In this document: piece after piece, positions 49,756-60,373 of the stretch | Position numbering within the stretch: position 1 is the first letter of the stretch | Layout: each line of letters opens with the position of its first letter | Notes under the pieces: generated by a model | Seen by the model: the letters and a program-made list of their open reading frames with translations, nothing else | Database searches by the model: none | Told to the model about the DNA's origin: nothing | From: Termitomyces sp. T153 | Lineage: Eukaryota > Basidiomycota > Agaricomycetes > Agaricales > Lyophyllaceae | Assembly: GCA_018296165.2 (NCBI GenBank) | Contig: JACKQL020000007.1 | Location: 1,426,001 to 1,490,000 of the forward strand | Reading direction: 5' to 3' | DNA: 64,000 nucleotides | Made by a program: the position numbers and the translations under genes

Positions 49756-52405
49756 ATGTTTTTCAACACCCCTCACCTTCCGTCCCCCGACGCGAAGCAT
49801 CTACCTCCCGAGGAAAACTGTCACCCCGTCGAGGAATCTGACATCTGGGAGGAGCCGGAGTCCGCCTATGGCGCGTGGCTCGCGTCCAGGGAGGTTCCCG
49901 GTCAGAAAGATACATACCTTGTGGCGGGAGCGCAACGTCCGCTGAGTTTAGCAAACGCCCGTCTTGCCCTTTGTGCAACCATTTATGGATCCGTTTTCAA
50001 TCTTGTGGGACATTTCAACCTTGCAGGTAGTGTGTATACTGACATGTCGCGTCCTAGTTCAAAAATCTCCTCCTTCTGAATCCATTGCGAACGGCACTCA
50101 TGATGTCCCTGAACATCATTCGCAGCCTCTTTCCTGCATTCCGAGGTTACTCTCAGGTGAGTAGCCTGATCTTAGAAAACCATGAGAGGCACTTAATTTG
50201 GAACTAGGCCATGATCATCGACGAGGTACGTCAAGAGTTTGAAATTTTATAACTTTCACCGACCTCGGTGAAAGCTTCAGTCTTTAATTGTTTCGGGAAA
50301 TTTCACGTGGTCCCGACTTCTGTATCTGATCTCTACCGAGTTTCTCAGAAGAGTGATGGAAGGATTACTTGAATCTTTTGCGTAGGGCAAACTCCTATGA
50401 TGTCTCATAATATGCTCTTACCCACTGCGTGATCTTCAGGTTTTCTAACGAAAGTATTGTTCTCGAGGCGGCACGGTTTTATCTCGAGCGCGAACAGTTG
50501 AAAAATCGCGTAAGGCTCGATGTCCCAACTCTAGCTGATCCTGTAGTACGCGACTTGCTACAAGAAGCAGACATGTTTGCTGGCTCATTCAACGGCATTG
50601 GCTTCGGTTTCTTGTCGCCCCTCGACTTCGTTCGCATCCTGTCACTCGCAATAGAGATTATCTCACATGTCTATATCGTGATTTCACTGACCCGGGGGTC
50701 TAGCCATATTGGTGTCCTCTTTCTGTCAATCGCTTCCACCGGACTACCTTTGTTCCTTCCCTGGTATCATTTCTCCAATGACCAGTCTGAACCTCTCCCA
50801 TCTGAGCAAGAATCTCGAGCTGTTGAACGCCACGAAAGAATGCGTAGTCTGGCTTTTAGTGATGTACATCGGCCTGAAGTTGCACTCTTTGGACTTGGGA
50901 ATTGGATACTTGAGACTTGGTCGTCCACACGTAGGGTTGTGGCGGCCATGGAAGAACCTCACGTGCTCCGCGAATCTTCATTTTTCTCACAACTCCACCT
51001 TTCAGACTTAATGATCGCCCTGCAGAATGTGGGTCGATAAAATTTCGCTCTTGCCGATTTTAAATTTACTCAGGATGACCTCGATCAGATCCCTCTCATC
51101 TGGATTATGCAAACGTCTTCCACATCCCTAGGGTCTTTGACACTATACCGAGGCTCCATTCAAGCCGTCGTGTGCGCTTGTAGTAATTTGATGAGGACGG
51201 TTAAGATGGCGTTCCAAGGGATTTTTTTGATGTCTGCGTTCTGTGCCAGTATGGAGCTCAAGCCTCGGCTTCAGCCGGAGGACGCCGAGATAACCGCTTA
51301 TGGTTCGTTACCAGAAGGTGTAAGCATCGAAGTCAGGTGCGGAACTTTGTGACTTTTCAAGTATCTGGTTTAGCTTAGGATTGCTTCGTAAAGCGGGTTG
51401 TTTTACACCTACCCGGGGAGCAGCGAGCCAGCATTGAAAGATGTAACCTTTACACTTGCGCCTGGAGAAAGTCTGGCCATTGTAGGATACAACGGTTCAG
51501 GCAAGTCGTACTCATACCAATTGAAACGGTCCACTGATAACGATTCTAGGAAAGACTACTCTTGCGAAGATCTTATTAAGGATACTTGACTTCGATAGTG
51601 GATATCTGAAAGTCAATGGAGTCGACGTTCGACGATATCTCCCCGATGACTACCACCGGCATACATCTGCCGTGTTCCAGAGTTTTTCCAAGTTTAACGC
51701 CACTGTACAAGAAAATGTCGGACTTGGCTTTGTTGAACATCTAAATGAAAATCGAGCAGTTTCCACAGCTGTTCATCTCGCTGCGGCCGATGAAATCGTG
51801 GCTTCGTTGCCACAGGGGCTACGAACAACGCTCGATAACCCTGGGTTCGAAAGCATATCATATCCCGGAATGAATTGCCGCCGGCACTCTCAGCACAATG
51901 GACTTTCGGGCGGAGAGGTGCGTCTTTCATATCTCCTTTTGCCTCTCATCATAGTAGATTCATTTTCCGATACAGTGGCAACGAATTGCAATTGCTCGTG
52001 CGTTCATGAGAGCCAACCAACCAGAAGTCGATCTCCTTTTATTTGATGAGCCAGTATGTACAGTTGCATGCAGCTTCTGATGAAATTTAATGCCCAAGAA
52101 ACATAGACTTCCTCCCTTGACGCCGTAGCACAGAATCACATTTTTAACACCATTGAGAAAATTTCAAGATCTCCCTCCGGAAAGAGGACCAAGACAGTGA
52201 TCTTCATCACTCATCGTCTGTCAACAGCGCGCCGTGCAGATAAAATTGCCATGATGGAGAGTGGAGTAAGTAACGAGTCCTTGACCTTGTCACCATGACA
52301 TTGATTGCTTTTGGACGTTGTCAGACGATATCCGAATTTGGGACACATCAAGAGCTCCTCAATCGAAATGGAGCCTACGCCGCTCTATATAATGCATCAA
52401 TATAG
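49756..52405 (+). CDS. Atypical ABC half-transporter (fungal, single nucleotide-binding domain)
   Basis: Exons 49756-50004, 50058-50156, 50208-50225, 50281-50381, 50440-51028, 51074-51336, 51394-51500, 51550-51917, 51976-52053, 52107-52265 and 52325-52405 give 703 residues. The N-terminal two thirds hold several hydrophobic spans, with RSLFPAFRGYSQ, VSGNFTWSRLLYLIS and VLFLSIASTGLPLFLP. The C-terminal third is an ABC ATPase: Walker A GYNGSGKTTL, Q-loop VFQSFSKF, signature GLSGGEWQRIAIARAF, Walker B DLLLFDEP, D-loop TSSLDA and switch THRLST. The transmembrane part is unlike classical ABC exporters, and the substrate is unknown. The Walker A motif is only complete if intron 7 uses a GC donor (CAG|GCAAGT). 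A 31-base intron at exon 1/2 was rejected in favour of a 53-base one. Confidence 0.85.
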
Positions 52406-52494
52406 ATTCATTTAATTGTATATAGCATATGTATATTAACGGGTACGGCATTGTACATTGTACAGATAATGTTTCCATATATTTTATCCCATAT

Positions 52495-55400
52495 TTAGTA
52501 TTGCATCAATTCTTCCGTTATACGATCCGTAAAAACAACCTTTCCGTTATCAAGGACAGCATCGACGGGCGTTCCCTCAATGTCGGATGTTGCGGATAAT
52601 ATGTCCAGGTCCTCGGACTTGCCGTGTGCGCCAACAATAATGCCGGCATTCCTTACGCCATGTATCAATGATGGTACTTGGACCTACACTAGCCATCAGT
52701 AACGTCAAATGTTCTTGGAAACAGTACCTACGAGCAAGCTAGCATCCACAAAGACACCCAGCAAATTGTTGATCCTGGCGAATTCAACAGCTGCGCCAAT
52801 GCTTGACAGACGTGGGTCATTTTCTTCCTCGGCACCCAGGGCCGTCAGGCTAGGTACAGATAAACTATCCTTACCACACCGAGTTACGAAGAAGACAGGA
52901 TCTGCGAGCTCCATGAGGTCACCTGAGACGAAAAAATGGAACAAAGCTCACAGTTCGGTTGCTTCCAGTTGAGCACAGAACACACGTCTGGTGAAAACGA
53001 TGCAAAAGCTATTTTTCGGCGCGCGTAAGAAACATCGACCGACGCGTAGATATTTCGCAGTATTGAATCGACGAATTCGTTGAGGTCATGTATATGACCA
53101 ATAGATAGCCGCTTTCGTGTCGACCTAGACGGGTAAGCTAATTCCAAGCATATGTCGACGCCAGCTGGAAGGGACTAGACGGGAAAACAGTCTATGCCGA
53201 GAAGTTATTATTAAACATGGACAAGTAGATACCTTTAGAAGCTGCGCGAGAGAAAGCATCGACCTTGGTAACATAGAAGCACATTCTCCCACAGATACAG
53301 TCCCAATTGGTCCTCCCTTTCCGAGACGATGAGCCAGCGATTCAAATTGTGCGAGGGTAACGTCAGAGACGCCAAGTTCAAAATCAGCACCCGGAAGTAG
53401 CCATTCGGAAAAAATAACGGGTTGTAGGTCCTTTGTTACTTGAACAACGGCATAGATGTAAGTACCTTGCAGAGAAGAGATTGTTAAGAACTGGCCGTCC
53501 TCGTTGTTGATAGAATGAACTGAGGGAGATGCTTGAGCAGAGCCGATCAGCCTGGAACGATGGGGCCACTTTGGTCTGTCTGGCTGTGCGATGGAGGGAG
53601 GTACTGTCATGGATTTCCAGTATGTTTCTACGTCTCCACCAAAATCAAGCGTGACGCCCTCGAATGGAGTTATGATTTTGATCTCGAAATCAACCTTCTT
53701 TAGCATTAGCGAACTTTTATTCCTTGATTGATTGCCTTTCTTCACTTACCTCTCCGACTACGTGCAACCTTGTGTCGAGTATCGGCAATGTGAAGGCATC
53801 GTTATTCTTGAGGTCACGGAATAGTGCAGGTAGCGCCACTGCTCGGCCAATTGTCCTCGTGCCGAAATTAGGATAGATGGAGAATTCCAGGGAGAGGTTG
53901 TTCAGCGAATTGATCTGGAATGCAAAGACTTCATCTTCGTCCTTCTGTGGAAGAGACACGCTGTATGGCGCATTGTTGACGTTGTGGCTCGAGGTCATGA
54001 CTAATTTCAACGGCGTCGACGCCAAGAGATATCCATCCTCAAAAACTGGGCTTATCAAACGGTGATGGAGGCGTACACCAGAGACATTTTCCGGACGGCG
54101 TACAGTATGACCCATCGTGACTTGTATTAAGTTATTTTTGTCCAAATAATTGTGCCCATAAACGCGATGAGGCATGATAGGCGGCGGAAGCGATAGGGAG
54201 GGAATGTGATCAATGTCAGTTTCTGTTTGACCGCCCTTTTCTGACATTGGCGACTCGAACTTTGCAAGAGACGGTGTTGAAGAAGGTCTGTTCCTCGCGG
54301 CATCCAAGATAAAAGTCAGCGATTTGTGATGACCATACCATGCTGCATAGTGGACGGCTAGATGGCCAAGTTCATCAGTGGCGCAGACCCGGGCACCTGC
54401 TTCTAGGAGGATTCGGACACAGCGGGCTTGTCCGTAACGCGCAGCATGGAACAAAGGTGTCCACTCGTGATATTTGTCAGGAGTGTCCCAACCTTCCAAC
54501 TTGCTGAGTAGTTTGCAAACTTCAGCGTGACCTTCCCTCGCAGCAAGATGCATAGGGTATTCTCCATTGCTATTTGGCAAACATCGTGCACCGTACTGCA
54601 GAAGCAGGACCACAACATCTACATGACCCGATTGACTGGCTAGGGATAGTGGAATCAGATCGCCCAAGGGCATCGTCGGTTCTACGGGGACCTTTCCTTC
54701 GTCGAGCAGTACCCGGACACACTCTACTTTCCCCTTCATTGTAGCGTACACCAAAGGACTGTAGTTGTCTCTGTCTAAAATGCTGGAAGGAAGGCCAGCT
54801 TCGAGGAGCCGCTTACAGACAGCTGGGTGACCGTTCATCGATGCGTAGTGAAGTGCCGTGCGACCATAAAGATCAGTTTTTTCAACGCTAACTCCCTTCT
54901 CGATACAGAGATTGACGAGAGATAGTACCCCTGCAATCGAGGCTCCATGAAGACACGTCCGTCCATTAATATCATCGACGAACTGAAAGTCAAAAGGCGA
55001 AGACAGCGAAGAAAATATGAAATTTGCCAATTCTGAAGGGGCCTCGACGATGATATTCCAAAGGATACGAGTGACGATTGGTTTTCCACCAACATTTTCA
55101 GCCAGAACATCTGAATATCGTGCACACTCTGCAATAGTGGTCATCTCATGTGCAACCACAGCACTTCGCAGATTGTTCTCCAGATCTCTAAATGGTCCCA
55201 TCGGAGGAGTTCTCTCAGCAAGTATCTGTTGACTAAAGATGTCATTTGCCGCGGAACCCTCGAATTTCAGACCCGAGGATAGATCAGTAATATCCAAAAG
55301 GCATACGGCGATCGTGTCAGAGAGCTCGGACAGGAGCTATTGGAACACTTGAGCAACCTTTGAATCGGGAGCGCCGCATAAGAGACTCGCCTGTCCATTG

Positions 55401-56206
55401 AATACGGGCTGTACATCAACTTGACGAGACAAATAGAGCTCTTTGGTTGTTGATTTTGACCGTTTATCGAACTTCTTCAGAATCTTCCTGAAGCCCGTCG
55501 CGTTGACTTCCACAAATCGCTGCGAAATAGGTATTCGTACATGGATCAAAGAGAACTGCTGCGCGGGTGGATACCTGGAGTTTCCCCACGTCTCTTTCCA
55601 AGAGACGGAAGCCCTCTTCCACAGCGCTCCACTCTACGTTATTCTGGGTGATATCGCTTCTTGTATCGGGCAGACCTCGCATCGCAGCGGCTCTCCGTTT
55701 CGAGAGCAATGTCTCCATTCGCAGTTTGAGCTCCGCCTCTTTTTGCAAGTAGAACTCATTTATCTACTCGATTTCAGGGTCTACGGAATGCCTTTTATAT
55801 CTGGTAAATATCATACCTTTTCCAATTCACGTTCAAGTCGGAAGAAGAAGGCCGCTTTGTGTGCTCGGAAATCTGGTCCTCGATCTGAATCTTGGCCAGT
55901 GGCGGAGACAATGGGCGGGCGGCGGAGACCATGATCGAGTATACTGGACGGACTGTGAGATGGCGGTGTTGCGGACGGAGATTGTCCAAGAATATCTGTA
56001 GGACGTATCCCTGACGCGAGTGCAGCTGCCTCGGAAGCTGGCCGGTTGGCGGCGAGAGACGAGATGATTTTTTTGAGAAACTTATAGTCGAGATAATAGG
56101 AAGACCACCCTGGGATTTGTTGAGCTTGAATGTGCTTGCCGAACTGAAGGAAGAGCGATAAGTCGTAATCCGTACATCAAGGAGACGCGAGTCAGGGCAC
56201 CTTCAT
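52495..56206 (-). CDS. PHO81: SPX-ankyrin-GDPD-like protein, PHO81 type
   Basis: Starts with a 6-nt coding exon (ATGAAG, 56206-56201), then FGKHIQAQQIPGW and YYLDYKFLKKII of an SPX domain, which continues through NATGFRKILKKFDKRS. About six ankyrin repeats follow (for example GRTALHYASMNGHPAVCKRLLEAG). A beta-rich segment precedes a glycerophosphodiesterase-like domain (TYIYAVVQVTKDLQPVIF). That domain lacks the GHRG and ENT motifs and catalytic residues of active GDE1 enzymes, as in yeast Pho81. SPX domains bind inositol pyrophosphates; Pho81 inhibits the Pho80-Pho85 kinase in phosphate starvation. An in-frame TAG at 55337 lies inside a GC-AG intron (55337-55390, CAG|GCGAGT), so the gene is intact. 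An inactive GDE1 paralogue is the alternative. Confidence 0.8.
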
Positions 56207-56399
56207 CACTAGAGAACCTTGTGTAGCCGTGTGCAGGTTTTGCCAAAAATTTCCTTCGGTCGGAAGGTTATGGCGTTTTGACGGACTAGGAAGGACCCAT
56301 TAGAAGGAAACACAGTGAGGTTACTCAAAAAAGACGACAGCACTACACACGTGTCTAAAAACGGCAGAGAAAAAAATCAGGCTCTTCAAAAACGCCCTA

Positions 56400-56430
56400 C
56401 GATATGTTATATATATATATATATATATAC
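56400..56430. repeat. AT dinucleotide microsatellite
   Basis: Run of about eleven ta units between the divergent-side flank of PHO81 and the end of PEX12. A similar shorter run is at 36412-36425. The surrounding 56207-56520 holds no supported gene. Confidence 0.8.
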
Positions 56431-56520
56431 TATGATAGTGTTGATTGCACTCATGCCATCTGAAAAATCGGTTCTACCTCGATAACTACGGAGTATACCA
56501 TGCCGACGAACGTGCGTCGC

Positions 56521-57916
56521 TTAGACGAGAACTTTCCTTAACTGCCATGCACGAGCAGGCAACAATGTTACAGGACATCTACCGTGCTTCTCTACTTGAT
56601 CATAAGCGCATCGATAACAGAACACGTAGCCTGAGGGCAATGCCGTGGCATTGTTAATAGGTCCTTGACAAATGGGACAAACCCCATAACTGTCCTTGTT
56701 GAATGTTATGCCCTGGGGATGTGGAAGTAACATTTGTGGTGGAGGTATAGCGGGGCCTAGTGGCGACGTCGACAATGACCGTGCTGGGGATCCTGGGGAG
56801 TACCACCATTCTAGGAATTTTATGAAGAAGATCGCTGTAGGAAGAAGCAATCGAAGAGAGTCCAATAATGTTTGAGGCGAAGAGATTAGAGCGTGTCTGA
56901 TCCATGCAAGGATGCCACGACGTTGGTTTGGTGACAGTTTCTTTTGAGCAGCCGATGCAGCGACACGCTGAAGAAACGCGTCAATACACTCCCAATAAAA
57001 AGAAAACTTTACCTACGAAGTCCTCGGATCCAAGACGTCGAAGATCTACACCAATCCAAGAGAGCCACGGTCGATAGAACGGTTTCCTATCGAAGAGATA
57101 GGCCATGTTGTATGACAGTAACCATAGTTCGAAGGAAACATTGAGCCAGGGATACACCACCTTGAAGCTTCTTTTCAACCGTGCCTTCCACGTCTAAGAA
57201 TATACGTAATGTAAATTTGGTGTGAGGAACGTGGATAGAGAACGAGAAAAATCACATTCTCAGTGAGTGCCTGTAGTTGTCTAGTACCAATATTTTCGTC
57301 CAGAACGTCGGTATCAACTCCACCACCCAATTCCTCGTAGTAGTCTTGAGCTTTTGCTCGCAAATATGGCACACCAACCTATGATCAAGAGGCTTGAATC
57401 ACTTCAAACAATTTAGAAATATAGCCGCAAACCAAAAAAAGGAGCGAACGCCAGATCTCTCTACTTCCCAAGGCTTCTCCCGGTGGTACTCCACCAACTG
57501 CGGCTTTCGCTCTTGACGTCTCAATATATGGCCGGCGTCTCCGTTTGAGGCCGTAGAAGTTTTCAGAGAATGATGCATCTAAGAGTAGAGACAAACGTCA
57601 GAACAGAATCAGCCCAATTCTAACAAGCGATATCAACACACTGTGTTTACGAAGGTAATACCGCTCCACAAGTAGCATTATGGCAGCGTAGAACTCTTCA
57701 TGGCGATTCACAATGCGCAGGAGGTACCGCGGATATCTTTGAGCAAAAACCTATTGAGAAAAGTGTCAATCAGGCGATTACGGAGACATGCAAGTTCCTT
57801 ACAGCCAAAACATACTTCAGAGCTGGCTGCAGTAAGTCTCTGAGTTGTTCCTGAGCGACAAGCTCAAAAAGAGAGGGTTTTAAAGGGTCAGTACCAAGGT
57901 CGTTGAAGAACTCCAT
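56521..57916 (-). CDS. PEX12: Peroxisome assembly protein 12 (PEX12)
   Basis: Begins [21 protein letters not shown] at 57916 and proceeds through several short exons. The Pex2/Pex12 N-terminal region has [19 protein letters not shown]-like [25 protein letters not shown] and [17 protein letters not shown]. It ends with a RING-like domain, [41 protein letters not shown] (first Cys pair, missing middle ligands, later Cys), typical of Pex12's degenerate RING. With Pex2 and Pex10 it forms the peroxisomal membrane ubiquitin-ligase channel that recycles Pex5. Exact borders of the upstream introns were not all verified. Confidence 0.92.
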
Positions 57917-58508
57917 GAATTAGATATGTAAAAAACAAAGGTCGCGTCCTTCCATGATATTGCGGAGCAAAGTCACTTGCCGGAACGGGGACTCGGACTC
58001 GGGTCAACCGGTGCGGGTGAAATATGTGTAATAGTCATGTACTTTTCAATTGAACTCTCATCACCATTTGGCTTTATTGTTATCGAAAGGATCGCTCTCC
58101 TTTTCATGTCAAGCTTTGTTATGAAAAGTGATGGTCTCGCAGGATTTTCATACGCGACCAGGAGTGCCTATTCCAGTGCGAGCTCTTGAGCGCTCGGACA
58201 ATTACCTTTTCATGATTGTTCCGAGTCGCCTGCAACCAAAACGAGCCGCAATCCTGACCAAATCCCACAAACATCCAGCCTCGCTTAATATCTTTCGGCC
58301 CTTTGAAACGTGGAAATTTAGATAAACGCAAGCTCATCGTGTTAGGTTCATGGCTTTCTACCACCTTTGTTCCCCAAAGGTTGATACTCGTCGTCTCCTA
58401 GCTTCTACGCTTGATCTTGTCCACATACGGTGTCTCTATTTTGGCTCTGAAGATATTTAAGTTGGTATTGCCTTGAACGACGTCTCTATGTTCAGTGGAT
58501 TCCATTCT
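57917..58508. other. Divergent intergenic region
   Basis: 592 bases between PEX12 (-) and the UPF0303 gene (+). Frames here have no recognisable product; it presumably holds two promoters. Confidence 0.45.
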
Positions 58509-59446
58509 ATGGCCCCTTCTGATGCCGAGCTCGCTACCCACGCCCTTTCAGAAGAAGGATCCTTCCGTTTCCCCTCGTTTTCGGCGTCCGACGCAGTCAC
58601 TTTGGTAAGTTAATACTGTTTTCAGCTTTTACGGCGAACCAGACGCTCATCCTGACCCAGGGTCTTTCTTTGAGAAAACGGTTCCGTGGAACTTCAAGAT
58701 ATGTGAAGGGTAAGGGACTCGTCATATCCATTCAAACGATTGCGGGCCATACGCTTTTTGCATGTACTGTGGGCGACCTGGGTCATACCAACGGAATTGG
58801 TGACGTCAGCTTGGACAGCTGGTCATGTATTGAGGGCATGGTCAGTGTGGTTAGACGAACGGGCCACTCGAGCTTCTATGTCGAAAAAGGCATGAGTGCA
58901 ATGGGCAAAACTCCAAAACAAATGGGTATTCAGGGTGAGCTTTGTGTCAATGGGGGTGGTATGTCATTTCCCCTTGATTGCATATACGAATGTTGACCGG
59001 AGTGTTCACGTAGCGTTTCCAATATGGCTTGAGGTATTCGACTTTTCCCAGTTGTCACAACGATAATGCATTGAACGGTCCTCCAAGAACGCGTTGTGCT
59101 GTCCCATCGCTGTGGTTGCTTGTTATTCTGGTTCGTCGCAAGATGATCACAATGTAAGTCTCAGACTACTGAAGGTGTCATCATCCACTGAAATTTATAG
59201 CTTGTGGTCTCCACCATCCGTGATTATTTGAACAAGCTAGCAAGAGAGAATGGCCCACCTCCACCGACAATGCCGGCTTCGATGACTACACAACATGAAA
59301 GTAAAGTAAGCCCTCTGATGTATTTGATATTCAGACACCATAGCTAATTGACTTTACACCTGAAGGAGTGGTCTTCGGAACCTGTCGGACCAAGCGAGCA
59401 TATTCAACGGATTGGATCTCCGTTCGAACAACGCGAGGAACATTGA
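58509..59446 (+). CDS. UPF0303 / HbpS-like family protein
   Basis: Exons 58509-58604, 58661-58958, 59014-59033, 59088-59153, 59201-59305 and 59366-59446 give 221 residues. Motifs VISIQTIAGHTLFACTVGD, DSWSCIEGMVSVVRRTGHSS, FYVEKG, GAFPIWLENA and SQDDHNLVVSTI match the UPF0303 family (yeast YBR137W and relatives), related to the GlcG/HbpS fold. The yeast protein is linked to the GET pathway complex, but the biochemical role is unsettled. One internal exon is 20 nt. Compact and intact. Confidence 0.85.
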
Positions 59447-59581
59447 GGCTGTCAAATAAAAACGGGGTTTATGCGGATTTATTTTTTTGTTGACAAGCAG
59501 ATGCATAGGCTACTGGAAGTTTCATAAAGATATTATAATGAATAGGAACAAAATATGTCAAGATGAAATGAGCAGTGGTGT

Positions 59582-60254
59582 TCACTCCTCCACTTCAGGC
59601 TCAACTCTGGGCTTGCTGAGGACCCTGACAGTTTCTGGTAAACAGAGAGTATGTAAACAAGACAGACATTGCGTAAGAGTAGGTACATTGCACGAACCGT
59701 GTCTGAGGAAAATTTGGCGTTGGCCCTGAGGGGTCGTGGGGTCGGTATTTGGTTCAGGCTCACGGAGCTCAAAGCCAGCCTCGACATATACCCGGCTGCC
59801 CTTTTTCAAGGTCTGGAGATATCTATTTGAAGCTTCTTGGAATGAGAGAACTCGGTGAAAAGTTGCAGTCGAAGGGGGTCGATCTGCATGCCAGAGATTA
59901 GTCGCAAATAAAACATACTTCTTCGTACTCACCGCCATTAGCATCAGGAGGGGGTGGAGGGTAGTTCTTGGTCGCGACGGTGTACCTAGACGAAGTCAGT
60001 GTATTGCAATTGAACGAGAGCTGAAATACGTACACTACGTATTCCCTTTCGTTCTTCGTGTGCCGCGTCTCTGGATCCCTGGCAAGGTAACCAATTAGGG
60101 TGAGTTTTGCAAGGTCAGCCGCGCGTGAGCTTGTGGTTGAAAATGCCTACACAACCGCGTAATTGAGGACATGGAGAAAGCTACGGCCGATTCAGAGAGA
60201 GAAACATACGCGAACAGAGGAGCGCGAAGCAGCAGCACGAATCGCGCAGAGCAT
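59582..60254 (-). CDS. RIM1: Mitochondrial single-stranded DNA-binding protein
   Basis: First exon 60254-60210 encodes MLCAIRAAASRSSVR, an Arg/Ala/Ser-rich leader. After introns the OB-fold follows: ADLAKLTLIGYLARDPETRHTKN, EYVVYTVATKN, STATFHRVLSFQEASNRYLQTLKKGSRVYVEAGFELRE, and the end VRVLSKPRVEPEVEE with an acidic tail. This is the bacterial-type SSB that protects mitochondrial DNA single strands during replication. Upstream ATGs in a different frame were not used. About 140 residues, normal for the family. Confidence 0.9.
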
Positions 60255-60373
60255 TTTTGAAGAGCGTTCTGGTTTGAGGAGAAAAAGTCGACGACTCACC
60301 GTATTTGGTATTATTTCTTGCAACTCCGCTTGGTTCTGTTTGGCAGGTCTCTGTTTCCAGACTTACGCATACC

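Noticed and set aside
50024..50057. 31-base intron in the ABC transporter
   Set aside because: Too short to splice; a 53-base intron (50005-50057) with a good branch site (tactgac) keeps the frame.
55337..55339. Premature TAG suggesting a PHO81-like pseudogene
   Set aside because: A 54-base GC-AG intron removes it and joins PVFNGQ to LLSELSD, a segment expected in the family.
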